A stretch of 64,000 nt of DNA from CAVTRI01 sp963737075 (GTDB taxonomy: Bacteria; Actinomycetota; Acidimicrobiia; Acidimicrobiales; Palsa-688), in assembly GCA_963737075.1 (NCBI GenBank), contig CAVTRI010000002.1, forward strand, positions 310,001-374,000. The letters are read 5' to 3'. Below, piece by piece: positions 8,076 through 16,916 of the stretch. Positions within the stretch are counted from its first letter, which is position 1, and each line of letters opens with the position of its first letter. The translations under genes and the position numbers were made by a program. Under the pieces are notes generated by a model. That model did not search any database. It was not told where the DNA came from and worked only from the letters and a program-made list of their open reading frames with translations.

Positions 8076-8582
8076 ATGAACGACCTGCGAACATCTCGCC
8101 TGCAGCTGCACGCGATCGATGTCGGCGAGGGAGAACGCATCGTGGCTCGAACTGCGGGACCCACCGATGCTTGGGCGGACGATTTCCCCTTCGAGGGAGA
8201 CGTCGGCGCAGTGGAGGCCTTTCTTCGCGCCTCCGCCTCTCGGGGAGAGCAACGGCCGTTCGGCTACTACCGGATCACCCGCCTGGCCGACGGGCGGGCC
8301 GTTGGGGGGATCGGCTTCAAGGGCCAGCCAGACGGCGGCTGCGTCGAGATCGGCTACGGCCTGGCTCCGTCGGCCCGCGGCCACGGCTACGCCGCAGAGG
8401 CGGTCGTCGCCCTGCTGGCCATGGCGGCCGACTACGGACTGTCCAGCGTGATAGCCGACACGACTGTGAACAACGTCGCCTCGCAACGGACCCTCGTCCG
8501 GGCCGGATTCCGCCTCGTGGGCACCGACGACGAACTCCACCATTACGAGGCGCTCCTCGACATCGGGCAACTACCCGTGTAG
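8076..8582 (+). CDS. GNAT family N-acetyltransferase (RimJ/RimL type)
   Basis: 168 residues from ATG 8076, giving the usual MNDLRTSRLQLHAI beginning. The acetyl-CoA loop is LAPSARGHGYAAEAVVALL (about 100-118), followed by VNNVASQRTLVRAGFRLVG, the beta-6/alpha-4 signature of Acetyltransf_3 proteins. It transfers acetyl groups to an amine on a small molecule or a protein N-terminus. There is no operon partner. The hemerythrin gene follows after 188 bases containing an inverted repeat. Confidence 0.88.
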   Translation: MNDLRTSRLQLHAIDVGEGERIVARTAGPTDAWADDFPFEGDVGAVEAFLRASASRGEQRPFGYYRITRLADGRAVGGIGFKGQPDGGCVEIGYGLAPSARGHGYAAEAVVALLAMAADYGLSSVIADTTVNNVASQRTLVRAGFRLVGTDDELHHYEALLDIGQLPV

Positions 8583-8657
8583 GTCAGTGCCGAAACGACA
8601 TATCTCGCGTGTGGCGACGCTTTGCGTCATCGAGCGGGCGATATCCGCCGATCGGGC

Positions 8658-8682
8658 AAATTGTCGCTTGCTGCGACAATTT
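8658..8682. repeat. Perfect 10-bp inverted repeat
   Basis: AAATTGTCGC and its exact reverse complement GCGACAATTT flank TTGCT, 76 bases after the GNAT stop and about 90 bases before the hemerythrin start. The AT-containing arms stand out in this GC-rich context. It could be an operator for the hemerythrin gene or a terminator of the GNAT gene (the stem is followed by only three T). The sequence does not decide. Confidence 0.5.
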
Positions 8683-8770
8683 CCAGCTGGTCCCACGACC
8701 CGACGATGGTATCGGGGCTCGTCTTGCGCGAGGCATACGCCAAAGAGGAGTCGGGTACAAGAGAGATGCC

Positions 8771-9268
8771 ATGGACGCCATCACTCTCCTCCGGGAGGAC
8801 CACCGGCGCATCGAGAAGCTCTCTGCCAGCTTCGAGCGCACGAGTCAGCGGGCCAAGAAGACCCAGCGGCGGATCGTTGACCGGATGGCCGGCGAGTTGA
8901 CGATACATACCGCCCTCGAAGAGCATGTCTTCTACCCGCTGGTTCGGCAATCGGTTCCTGATGCCACTTTCGCGGTCCTCGAGGGCCTCGAGGAGCACCA
9001 CGTGGTCGAGCTGCTGCTCAATGAGCTGGCAGAAATTTCACCCAGTGATGAGCAATTTGTACCGAAAGTGATGGTGCTCATCCAGACGGTTCGGCGGCAC
9101 GTCGAACGGGAGGAACGGGACGTTTTCCCCCGGATGCGGCAGAGCGTTGGGCGCGCTCGAGTTGTGGAGATTGGCGACGCCATGCGCAAGCTTCAACGCA
9201 AGGCCAAGGCGGCCTCGCCGAAAGCCACCCGGAAGGCGGCCAGGAAGACCCTGAAACGCGTCGCCTAA
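8771..9268 (+). CDS. Hemerythrin HHE cation-binding domain protein
   Basis: 165 residues. The four-helix bundle shows the iron-ligand histidines and acids of the HHE family: LLREDHRRIEKL (helix 1), HTALEEHVFYPLV (helix 2), EEHHVVELLLNEL (helix 3) and VRRHVEREERDVFPRM (helix 4). A Lys/Ala-rich basic tail (about 140-165, SPKATRKAARKTLKRVA) follows and may bind nucleic acid or acidic surfaces. HHE proteins bind a diiron centre and act in oxygen, NO or iron sensing and storage. ATG 8771 is chosen as the first start that retains helix 1. It appears monocistronic. Confidence 0.88.
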   Translation: MDAITLLREDHRRIEKLSASFERTSQRAKKTQRRIVDRMAGELTIHTALEEHVFYPLVRQSVPDATFAVLEGLEEHHVVELLLNELAEISPSDEQFVPKVMVLIQTVRRHVEREERDVFPRMRQSVGRARVVEIGDAMRKLQRKAKAASPKATRKAARKTLKRVA

Positions 9269-9596
9269 GCGCAGAGGCCGCTGCCGACGACCTCACCCTC
9301 ACCGCCACCGGCGGCTGCCTCATCTGCCAGTAGCGCCGGGTTTCAGGCCACCCACGACGATCAGTCCCAGGCGATCTTTCTGCTTCATCGGCCTACCAGT
9401 GCTTTCGGAGGAATGCCAACGTCCGGTCCCACGACAGCTCTCACGCAGGCCTGTCTAGCCGATCAACCACGGGGATCTCGCGACTCCCATCCGACGCAGT
9501 CAATCGCCAGGCGCCGCTCACAACGCCATCGCAGTAACCGCAGGGCCTCGGTGCACAGCTGTGTCCACGCGCGCAGGCACCTACTAGGGTTGGAGG
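9269..9596. other. Non-coding stretch before peptidase E
   Basis: No reading frame with a recognisable product, RNA gene or clear repeat. A weak -10-like TACTAG (9582-9587) lies ten bases before the GTG of the next gene, which would make that gene nearly leaderless. No convincing -35 is seen. Confidence 0.4.
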
Positions 9597-10331
9597 GTGG
9601 CGCGTCGGTTGCTGCTGCTGTCCAACTCGTCCATTCCCGGAATGGGTCTGTTGCAGCATGCTCTCGACGCGGTGGAAGAAATTGTCGATGGGCGGCGCAG
9701 CCTGCTGTTTATCGCGTTTGCCAGTAGCCGTCCGGAACTGTTCACCCGCGCGATGGATGAGGCGCTCGCAGCCATTGGAGTGAAAGTGCGCCCAGCCGAC
9801 CAGGCCCCTGACGTGGCCAGCGCCATCGCCGAGGCTGAGGCAGTATTTGTCGGAGGCGGAAACTCTTTCAGGCTGCTTCGCAGACTCTCAAACCTCGACG
9901 CTCTCGACGCCCTGCGGTCTGCCGTCCACGGGGGGAAGCCCTACGTCGGGGCTAGCGCCGGATCGAATCTGGCGTGCCCGACGATCCGAACCACAAATGA
10001 CATGCCCATCGTGGAGCCCCCCTCCTTGAACGCTCTCGGCTTGGTGCCATTCCAGATCAACGCCCACTATGTCGACCCTGACCCACTCAGCCCGCTCGGT
10101 ATGGAGACGCGCCCGCAGCGTATAGAGCAGTTCCTCGAGGAGAACGACGTGCCGGTGCTCGCCATGCGAGAGGGTTCGTGGGTTCGTGTCAGCGAGGACA
10201 CGGCGGCGCTGTCGGGGATAAGCACAGCTCGCTTATTTCGTCGCGGAACAGAAGCGGTGGAGGTGCCGCTCGGCTCCGATCTATCCTGGCTGCTCGGTAC
10301 CAGACCGCGCTTCGACCTAGCTGAAGACTGA
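9597..10331 (+). CDS. pepE: Peptidase E (alpha-aspartyl dipeptidase, S51 family)
   Basis: 244 residues, close to the usual 230. The N-terminus RRLLLLSNSSIPG, the glycine loop FVGGGNSFRLL (about 84) and the nucleophile elbow YVGASAGSNLAC (Ser about 121) are the diagnostic S51 elements. FQINAHYVDPDP provides the catalytic-site His region. It cleaves Asp-X dipeptides in the cytoplasm. GTG 9597 follows GGAGG without any spacer, which is unusual. Initiation may be leaderless, given the -10-like hexamer just upstream. It is convergent with the membrane pair at 10410-11446. Confidence 0.9.
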   Translation: MARRLLLLSNSSIPGMGLLQHALDAVEEIVDGRRSLLFIAFASSRPELFTRAMDEALAAIGVKVRPADQAPDVASAIAEAEAVFVGGGNSFRLLRRLSNLDALDALRSAVHGGKPYVGASAGSNLACPTIRTTNDMPIVEPPSLNALGLVPFQINAHYVDPDPLSPLGMETRPQRIEQFLEENDVPVLAMREGSWVRVSEDTAALSGISTARLFRRGTEAVEVPLGSDLSWLLGTRPRFDLAED

Positions 10332-10409
10332 CACAGTCGTCAGACCCGAGCGTCCGAGAGGGCGACGCAGCCCGGCCGCACAAAGTACCGGGGACCCCCG
10401 CCACGCCGA

Positions 10410-10838
10410 TCAGCGCCGGTACGGCGGCGAGGAGTAGCGGGCCACCGTGAACGCTATGATCAGCGGCACGTCGACGGCGAACACGACGAGCATCACGATC
10501 ACGACCGCCAGCGGCGCCCCCCTCGTGTGATCGCGAACAAACGCATACCCGATCATCCCCGCTGAGATGACATAGGCGAGGAGCGCCCAGCAGAACACCA
10601 AGGAGAACCGGTCCCAGGCGAAGGTCTCGAGCCTGCTGAGCTGGAAAATGCTCGCCACCAGCAGCAGGACGGCGACCACCGCCAGGGCGATCGGCGCCGC
10701 CAGCGGCGGCCGGCGGGGCGCGTACGAGGCCATGAGGATGCCTCCGATGACAACGAGCACGAGCGACGCGATCGTGGTCTCTCCCACCGGCGGAAGCCGG
10801 CGGCTGGCCGCGGGAGCCGGTCCGGTCTCGACGCTCAT
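10410..10838 (-). CDS. Small four-helix membrane protein
   Basis: 142 residues, start ATG 10838 overlapping the upstream stop (ATGA, 10835-10838). It is almost entirely membrane: TIASLVLVVIGGILMASYA, LAAPIALAVVAVLLLVASIF, LVFCWALLAYVISAGMIGYAF and LAVVIVMLVVFAVDVPLIIA. I do not recognise the family. Translational coupling makes it a likely partner of the larger membrane protein encoded just upstream. Confidence 0.7.
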   Translation of the reverse strand: MSVETGPAPAASRRLPPVGETTIASLVLVVIGGILMASYAPRRPPLAAPIALAVVAVLLLVASIFQLSRLETFAWDRFSLVFCWALLAYVISAGMIGYAFVRDHTRGAPLAVVIVMLVVFAVDVPLIIAFTVARYSSPPYRR

Positions 10839-11446
10839 TGAGTCGACACCCTGGTCATGATGATCAGCGTCGCCACCTGCATGAGCCCAGTGATTCCCGC
10901 GGTGTACACGAAGCGTCGCATCAGCGTGCCGATCACCGCCCCGTCTGGCATGGGCTTGCGCATCTCGAACAGCACTGCGATGTTGGCCGGCTCGAGCACG
11001 CCAAGCGCGATCACCGCCATGACGCCCACGACGCAGTAGGAGGCGATGAGCCAGACGTGGTTGGGGCTCGACGGCGCCAGGTTCCCTTGTTTGAGGGCCA
11101 GTTGGAACCCGGCGGCCAACGTCATGAGCACCAGCGTCGGCATGATGAGGACCATTTTGGGCATGAACCGGGCGGTGAACTCCGCTCGCGCCTCGAGCGA
11201 CAGGCGCCCCAGGATCGGGCCGACGATCAACCCGACGAACAGGTCGATCCCCGTCCACAAGCCCCCGCCTACCACGTGAAAGAACGTGAGCGCCCACAGC
11301 CAGCTGCCGGCGATCGACGCGATGACAAACACGACGATCATGCCGACGATCGGCAGGCCCTTCAACGGGACCACCTGGACCGGCCTCGTCTGGGGGCGCG
11401 TGTCAATACCGGCCGGCCCGGCGAGCGGTTGGGCGATCTCGGTCAT
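10835..11446 (-). CDS. Integral membrane protein (DUF2269/CopD-like, uncertain)
   Basis: 203 residues from ATG 11446, which follows a clear AGGAGGGG Shine-Dalgarno. In-frame extension upstream has no support. There are about five membrane helices. The second, WALTFFHVVGGGLWTGIDLF, has the His-containing HV-GG-LW pattern found in CopD and DUF2269 haem- or copper-related membrane proteins, and the pattern is followed by a basic loop. The function is unproven. It forms a coupled pair with the four-helix protein downstream. Confidence 0.68.
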   Translation of the reverse strand: MTEIAQPLAGPAGIDTRPQTRPVQVVPLKGLPIVGMIVVFVIASIAGSWLWALTFFHVVGGGLWTGIDLFVGLIVGPILGRLSLEARAEFTARFMPKMVLIMPTLVLMTLAAGFQLALKQGNLAPSSPNHVWLIASYCVVGVMAVIALGVLEPANIAVLFEMRKPMPDGAVIGTLMRRFVYTAGITGLMQVATLIIMTRVSTQ

Positions 11447-11724
11447 GGCCCCTCCTGGAGTGCTCCGCGGACGATATCGCGGCCTCGAACGGGTGACAAC
11501 GGACGAGACGATCGACGGGATCTGCTCGAGACCCATGCTGGCGAATGCTCCGCTAACCCCGGCGGCGGCTCCTCCGCGCACCCACGGTTGCCGGGTGTCA
11601 AGCTCATCGACCGGCCGGGTGATCCGTGCGGGCCGTTGAGCAAAGGTTCATGGCAGCGGGTCCGTCCGGTCCGGACGGTGATGCCCGCCGGCCCGCCTAA
11701 ACAACAACAGATCGGAGACCAGTC

Positions 11725-12030
11725 GTGTCAGGAACGCTGAGGTTGACCCGGGAAGGTTTTGGCATTGAGCTGCGACGTGGGCCATTCGACATCGTCGTCG
11801 ATGGCGAGACGGTCGGCTCGATCGACTACCGCGGGACGGTTGAGACGCCACTTCAAGCTGGACATCACACGCTGCAGATGCGGGCGGGCCGCTACTCGAG
11901 CCGACCCCGCACCTTCGACAGCGCCGACGACGAAGTCGTGCAGTTTCGCTGTCACGGAGCTAATATTTGGCCACGCTATGTCGCTTCGATCGTCAAGCCG
12001 GACCTAGCGATATCACTCCGCCGGGAATGA
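11725..12030 (+). CDS. Conserved hypothetical protein, all-beta
   Basis: 101 residues from a GTG preceded by GGAGA. The sequence alternates short beta strands: LTREGFGIELRRGPFDIVVD, GETVGSIDYRGTVETPL, AGHHTLQMRAGRYSS and DEVVQFRCHG. The PEGA-like character (hydrophobic strand, G-H-H-T-L turn) suggests a small beta-sandwich or carbohydrate/peptidoglycan-type binding module. It has no signal peptide and stands alone. About 280 bases upstream hold nothing recognisable. Confidence 0.6.
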   Translation: MSGTLRLTREGFGIELRRGPFDIVVDGETVGSIDYRGTVETPLQAGHHTLQMRAGRYSSRPRTFDSADDEVVQFRCHGANIWPRYVASIVKPDLAISLRRE

Positions 12031-12171
12031 TGATGTGGCCGCTTACGCTAAGTCGGCGATCCCGTGCGGATCGGCGATAGCCTACATATCGTCAGGACAG
12101 AACGAGTGATCTTGCGGCCGCGGTCAGACCGGAGGCGCTCGCGATCTGGCAGGGAGGCCCGCTCCTCTACG

Positions 12172-12603
12172 TCAGGCGTCGGCGGCCACGAAGACGCAGA
12201 ACGGGTGACCGGACGGGTCCGCGTAGACGTATAGCGGCTCGTCGGGGTGGTCGAACCGGTCTTCCAGGACCCGAGCGCCCAGTGCGAGGATGCGCTGATG
12301 CTGAGCGGTCAGCTGGTCACTGTTAGGCACGGCCAGGTCCAGGGGGACCTGCTGTGGAACGGCGGGATCTGGCCACGTCGGTTGCGGCAAACGCTCTACT
12401 TGCTGGAAGGCGAGACGTCCTCGAGAATCAGGCGCCACGAGCACCAGCCAGTCGGCTCCCTCGGGGTCCGGCTTCCCGCGACCTGGCGGCTCGTCACCGG
12501 GGCGGTAGCTGTACCCGAGCAGTTCCCGATAGAACTCTGCCAGGCCGCGAGCGTCGGTCGTGTCAAGCACGACCGAACGCAGGGAAGGAAAGATCTCTGT
12601 CAT
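12172..12603 (-). CDS. VOC family (glyoxalase/bleomycin-resistance fold) protein
   Basis: 143 residues forming two beta-alpha-beta-beta-beta modules: LRSVVLDTTDARGLAEFYRE and VPLDLAVPNSDQL. The C-terminal strand YVYADPSGHPFCVF is characteristic of the actinobacterial VOC subgroup. The metal-ligand pattern is incomplete (D in the first strand, no clear terminal Glu), so a binding or sequestering role is as likely as catalysis. It is divergent from the sixA-like gene at 12669. Confidence 0.82.
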   Translation of the reverse strand: MTEIFPSLRSVVLDTTDARGLAEFYRELLGYSYRPGDEPPGRGKPDPEGADWLVLVAPDSRGRLAFQQVERLPQPTWPDPAVPQQVPLDLAVPNSDQLTAQHQRILALGARVLEDRFDHPDEPLYVYADPSGHPFCVFVAADA

Positions 12604-12668
12604 AGCGAGTCAGATCATTCAATCACGCGTCTGCCTAAGATCCCTCCATAGGGCCTAGGGTCGCGAGC

Positions 12669-13124
12669 GTGCGTCTCTACCTGGTTCAGCACGGACAGGC
12701 CAAGAGCGAAACGGAGGACCCTGAGCGCCCCCTTACCCACCAAGGCATCGACGACGTGGCGAGGGTGGCCCATCAGTCCGTGGAGGTCGCCGGCGTGCGG
12801 CCGGCTCGGGTTGTGCATTCGGGCAAGACGCGGGCCCGCCAGACCGCCGAAGTGTGGGCAGGACTGTTGGGCGTCGGCGTCGAGCAGTCCGATGGCCTCG
12901 CCCCCAACGATGACCCGGCGACGTGGGCCGAGCGCATTGGGCCGTCCGCGGATGATCTCATGCTCGTTGGCCACCTTCCTCACTTGGGGAAGCTGGCCGC
13001 CTTGCTCGTGATCGGCAGCCCCCATTCGCCGCTCGTCAGGTTTCGCCCGGGTGGTCTGGTTGGTCTCGAGCAGGCCGAGACCGGCTGGGTGATTTCGGTA
13101 GTCGTACCGCCCGAGGCGCCCTGA
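12669..13124 (+). CDS. sixA: SixA-type phosphohistidine phosphatase
   Basis: 151 residues. The catalytic motif is YLVQHGQAKSETEDPERPLT (residues 4-23), an RHG motif in which the usual Arg is Gln (SixA normally has RHG). The later HSGKTRARQTAE and LVGHLPHLGKLA supply the second Arg and the His pair. This is the SixA group that removes phosphate from His in phosphorelay proteins. The Q for R change may weaken catalysis. A start GTG 12669 fits the standard N-terminus MRLYLVQHG. Confidence 0.85.
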   Translation: MRLYLVQHGQAKSETEDPERPLTHQGIDDVARVAHQSVEVAGVRPARVVHSGKTRARQTAEVWAGLLGVGVEQSDGLAPNDDPATWAERIGPSADDLMLVGHLPHLGKLAALLVIGSPHSPLVRFRPGGLVGLEQAETGWVISVVVPPEAP

Positions 13125-13184
13125 CCGTTGACCAAAGGGGCGAACAGCGTCCGGCAGGGCGATGGCCCGACTTCTCGAACCTGT

Positions 13185-14372
13185 TCAGCGCAATCCGGAC
13201 ATCGCCAGCGCGCCGAGCGCGGCGGCCATCGAAAGCGGGACTGCGCACGCGCCGAGACGGCACGCTTGTGCAATCGAGGGCCGGGCTCCGGCCGAGCGAG
13301 CGGCTCGAAGCCACAGGATCCAGGCCAGTGATCCGGTGACGAAGAGGTTCGGGCCCAGGTTGAGCCCTACCAGCATCGAGAACGGGTGATCGGGTCGACG
13401 TGCGGCGAGCAGCGACGCCGCCGGCAGGTTGTTGACCACCACCGACGAGACCGCCGCGAACACCGCCGTGCCGACGGTGTCGAGATGCCCGAGCAACTTG
13501 GCCGGACCAGACCACACCCGACCCAGAGTCCCAAGTGCGACTGCAACGCCGAAGAGTCCGACGAGCACCGGGACACCAAGGACCTCGGTCACGTGCCCCA
13601 AGCGCTCTCTCTTGCCGACGAGTCGGACCGCGATGACCGCAACGCCAACAGCGGCGACGGGGATCGCCGGGTTACGCAGAAGGACCAGCAGGACCGTGGC
13701 CGTCGCTACGGCAACGAACCCAAGGCCCACCGAAAGACGCTCCGCCGGCGTGGGGTTCTCAACGCGGACCCTGAGCGAACGGTGCTCCACGACACCGACC
13801 ACCGCTGCGGTCACAACCAACGCGCCGAGCGCCGCCGGCCACATATGACCAAGAAACTGGCCACCGGTGAGGTGGAGGTGGCCGAGGACGATGAGATTGG
13901 TCAGATTCGAGCCAGGCAGGAACAGCGAGCCTGCGTTCGACAGCATCAGGCATCCGTAGAGAAGGGGTGCCTCGCCTTCGCCGCGGCTGCGAGCTGCGTA
14001 CACAAGGACAGGGGTGAGAAAGGCCACAGAAGTGTCGAGGTTCAAGAGAGCGGTCACCGCGCCGACCAGGGCGACCGCCCCCACGTAGAGCACGATCCCG
14101 CTCCGCGCCGCCCTCGCGAGAACATGACCGACGGCTGCGAATAGCCCGTCGTCGGCGGCGACCAAGCCGATCAGCAGCAATCCCGCGACCAGGACGAACG
14201 GTGGCCAGTCCTGAGCGGCCGCGGCTCGTGCCGCCGTGGGACGCGCGATCGCCGCGGCCGCAAGTCCAGCAAGGCCTATCGCCCCCAGTAGCCAACTCAA
14301 GGAAGCTCGCCGCTGGCGGGGCAGCGCTTCGCCAGGTACGACCGGCCTGCGCTCTCGCCCCCCATCGGTCAC
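13185..14372 (-). CDS. ArsB/NhaD-superfamily anion permease
   Basis: About 395 residues from GTG 14372; longer in-frame starts add a non-conserved tail. There are ten or more membrane helices. Signature stretches LLNLDTSVAFLTPVLVYAAR, NAGSLFLPGSNLTNLIVLGH and VVNNLPAASLLAA are the two re-entrant, conserved Asn/Asp/Thr motifs of ArsB/CitM-type ion transporters, and GLNLGPNLFVTGSLA matches ArsB closely. It may export arsenite or another anion. No arsR or arsC is nearby, so the substrate is open. Confidence 0.85.
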   Translation of the reverse strand: MTDGGRERRPVVPGEALPRQRRASLSWLLGAIGLAGLAAAAIARPTAARAAAAQDWPPFVLVAGLLLIGLVAADDGLFAAVGHVLARAARSGIVLYVGAVALVGAVTALLNLDTSVAFLTPVLVYAARSRGEGEAPLLYGCLMLSNAGSLFLPGSNLTNLIVLGHLHLTGGQFLGHMWPAALGALVVTAAVVGVVEHRSLRVRVENPTPAERLSVGLGFVAVATATVLLVLLRNPAIPVAAVGVAVIAVRLVGKRERLGHVTEVLGVPVLVGLFGVAVALGTLGRVWSGPAKLLGHLDTVGTAVFAAVSSVVVNNLPAASLLAARRPDHPFSMLVGLNLGPNLFVTGSLAWILWLRAARSAGARPSIAQACRLGACAVPLSMAAALGALAMSGLR

Positions 14373-14560
14373 TGGAAGGTGACCCCTACGTGCATGCCAT
14401 AGCCGACGAGGAGGAGGAACCCGACCACACAACACGCTAACGACCACCGACCCTTGCTGCACGAACGCCCGCATCGCAGGGGGCGGGCCTGCGCCCGGAG
14501 CCTCCGCCTCCCCAAACGTGTTGATGCTTTGCTCGCGATCTCTCAGTAGCGTCCTGGGTG

Positions 14561-15520
14561 ATGACGGGTAAAGGTGCAGACGAGTCACGGGACGGGGTAT
14601 CGCTGACCAACCTCGACCAGCCGCTGTTCGAGGGCGCCAACGCAACCAAGCGGGATCTCGTGGACTACCTGGACGGGGTTCACGACCGAATCATTTCTGA
14701 GCTGCGCAACCGGCCGCTATCGGTGATCCGGGTCCACCGTGGTGAGGCACCATTCATGCAGAAGAATGTCCCGAAATACACGCCTTCATGGATCCGGACG
14801 GTGCAGTTCTGGGCGGAGAGCTCGAGACGAGAGGTGTCCTATGCGCTTTGCAACGACCGCCGCACGCTGCTGTGGTTCGCCAATCAGCGGGCGGTCGAGT
14901 ACCACCCGACTCTGGTAACGGCGGACCGCCCTGACCGAATAACCCACCTCGTGCTCGACCTCGATCCCCCCGAGACGGGCGGGTTCAAGATGGCGGTGCG
15001 GGCGGCCTGGGTCGTTCGTGACGTCTTGTCGGGCGCCGGACTGGAGGGTGTTGTCAAAACAAGCGGCGCCAAGGGTGTGCACCTGTTCGTCCCCCTCAAC
15101 GGTCAGGCGCCCCCAGAGGACTCCGCGGCCGCGGCCCGAGCCATTGCGGCGCGAGCCGAGAGACTCGACCCCGAGATCGCGACGACCGCGTTCATGAAGG
15201 AAGACCGGCTCGGCAAGGTGTTCGTCGACTCGACCCGAGTTGGTGGTGCGACCGTCATCGCGGCCTACAGCCCTCGAGTGCGGCCTGGTGTCCCCGTGTC
15301 GTTTCCTGTTCGCTGGGACGACCTGGATGCCGTTATGCCTGCCGACTTCACCGTGCACACTGCACTGCGCCACCTTGGCGACAGCAACCCGTGGGCCGCC
15401 CATATGCCGAGTCCACAGCAACTCACGGCGGACCTGATCGCGGAGGGCCGCGCCATCCCAGTCGCTCGGGTGCAGGCCATGCACGAGGGTAAGCGCCGCG
15501 CGCGGCGCCGCTCCCGCTAG
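14561..15520 (+). CDS. LigD-type primase-polymerase (stand-alone PolD domain)
   Basis: 319 residues covering only the archaeo-eukaryotic primase-like polymerase domain of bacterial LigD. Catalytic metal ligands are in LVLDLDPPE (D-x-D), the nucleotide-binding segment is VVKTSGAKGVHLFVPL, and FVDSTRVGGATVIAAYSPR contains the third acidic residue. There is no ligase or nuclease domain and no Ku gene in the window. Stand-alone PolDs fill gaps in double-strand-break or base-excision repair. ATG 14561 is preceded by an equally possible GTG at 14558. Confidence 0.88.
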   Translation: MTGKGADESRDGVSLTNLDQPLFEGANATKRDLVDYLDGVHDRIISELRNRPLSVIRVHRGEAPFMQKNVPKYTPSWIRTVQFWAESSRREVSYALCNDRRTLLWFANQRAVEYHPTLVTADRPDRITHLVLDLDPPETGGFKMAVRAAWVVRDVLSGAGLEGVVKTSGAKGVHLFVPLNGQAPPEDSAAAARAIAARAERLDPEIATTAFMKEDRLGKVFVDSTRVGGATVIAAYSPRVRPGVPVSFPVRWDDLDAVMPADFTVHTALRHLGDSNPWAAHMPSPQQLTADLIAEGRAIPVARVQAMHEGKRRARRRSR

Positions 15521-15869
15521 GTAGCCGCGCGGCGGCAACACGACTTCCCGCTCTTCGGCCCGGTGAGTTGCCGAGACGGTGTTCCGGCGCCAACTCTGGG
15601 CGCGAGGAGAGCCCGGAGCTGCGTTGAGAGGCAGTACGCACGGATGGCGGAGTAGGTTCAGCGGCGGTGACGGCATGGACCGAGAAGGAAGGCGCTCAGC
15701 AGCAGACGCCAGCGTGTTGTTTCTGGGTGGTGGAGCAGGAGATTTGCTGCTGTGGCTGTCTCTCGATGAAGGGCTGTACGCGCACAAGCCGGTGCTGCAT
15801 CAGTGGTAGCAGTGGCGCGCAGGGCGGGGCACGGGATCTGGGTCGGGCAGGCGACGAGTGGGAGGTGTC
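15521..15869 (+). other. Intergenic stretch with an overlapping Cys-rich reading frame
   Basis: No conventional gene. One forward frame opening at GTG 15667 encodes a patch with nine cysteines in 28 residues (CC, CCC, C, C, CC, at 15715-15798) and then runs, without stop, out of frame into the glycosyltransferase gene. A second frame (ATG 15675) gives a 44-residue peptide ending in W before TAG. TGC-rich composition may explain the cysteines. No Shine-Dalgarno supports either frame. Confidence 0.3.
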
Positions 15870-16916
15870 GTGGAAGGACTGGTCATCGGCGTTCCGGCTC
15901 GAAATGAGGGCGACACCATCGCTGCCCTGGCGGATGCCCTGGAGCTTGGCGGAGCCCGGCTGGGCGAGGCCATCAAATGCGAGCTGGTCCTGGCTTACCA
16001 GTCCGGCACCGACGACACGCTCGACCAGTGGAAGTCGCGTCGGTTCCGGATGGCAAACCACGTCCTGTACTGCCCGGATGGCGCCTCGGGCAAGGGACGC
16101 AACGTCAAACTGCTCATCCGCCACGCCCAACAGAGCGGCGCCCATCTCCTGCTCGTCGACGCCGACCTGCGCTCCTACCCGCCGTCGAACGTGGGCCTCT
16201 TCGTCCGACCGGAAGAGCTGGCGCACGCTGGCCTCATCCTTCCCCTGTGGTCCCGGCCGCGCGGTCAGGGCAACTCGACGGACTTCCTCGCCTGCCCGTT
16301 GCTTTTCGCCGCGTTCGGCGCTCGCGTGCGTCAGCCACTCGCCGGACAGATGCTCCTGAGCCGGCGGTTCCTGGCTTCCGTCGACGTCGACGAGCTGCCC
16401 GACGACTACGGCATCGACGTGGCCTTGACCATGCACGCCCTGGACCACGAGCTTTCTGTCACCCAGGTGGTGACGGCGTCTCCGGATCACGAGGGCGGTG
16501 GCAACAGCCACCACATCATGGCCAATGTGGCGGCGACGATGCTCCACCGACTCTCGCGCCACTCCCAGTCGGTTCGTCGAGACGTCGCGTGGCCTGACCG
16601 ATTCTGGGAAGCGCTGAGCGAACCGCCTCCGTCCACCAGAAGCCTGCGGGGGCTGATCGAACACCTCGCCCCATCGGGCCCGTGGGGTGACCTGATGGAT
16701 CGCCCCCCGGAGGTCCTACGGGATATGTGGTGCGACCACCTTGCCGCCGCCGTTCGGGACGTACGCGGTGGGGAACCGGTTGCCGAGGCAGTGGCCCACC
16801 TGGCCTACCCGTTCCTCGTCCACGCCGAGTACCGGCGACGGCTGGCGGTCGGCCGGGTGAGCGCCGAGTCGTACGTGATGGAACTCGGCGAGCGTCTGGC
16901 CGTCGCCATATCGTGA
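15870..16916 (+). CDS. Glycosyltransferase, GT-A fold (GT2/GT81-like)
   Basis: 348 residues from GTG 15870, four bases after GGGAGG. The N-terminus VIGVPARNEGDTIAALADAL is the nucleotide-sugar-binding start of GT2/GT81-type enzymes. LLLVDADLRSYPP holds the metal-binding D-x-D. GQMLLSRRFLASVDVDELPDDYGIDVALTMHAL matches the acceptor/second acidic region of glucosyl-3-phosphoglycerate synthase-like enzymes. There are no membrane helices. It overlaps the next gene by GTGA, so it is the first gene of a coupled cluster with two PIG-L deacetylases and a CelD-type acyltransferase. It probably transfers an N-acetylhexosamine or hexose to a small acceptor, by inference from context. Confidence 0.82.
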   Translation: MEGLVIGVPARNEGDTIAALADALELGGARLGEAIKCELVLAYQSGTDDTLDQWKSRRFRMANHVLYCPDGASGKGRNVKLLIRHAQQSGAHLLLVDADLRSYPPSNVGLFVRPEELAHAGLILPLWSRPRGQGNSTDFLACPLLFAAFGARVRQPLAGQMLLSRRFLASVDVDELPDDYGIDVALTMHALDHELSVTQVVTASPDHEGGGNSHHIMANVAATMLHRLSRHSQSVRRDVAWPDRFWEALSEPPPSTRSLRGLIEHLAPSGPWGDLMDRPPEVLRDMWCDHLAAAVRDVRGGEPVAEAVAHLAYPFLVHAEYRRRLAVGRVSAESYVMELGERLAVAIS

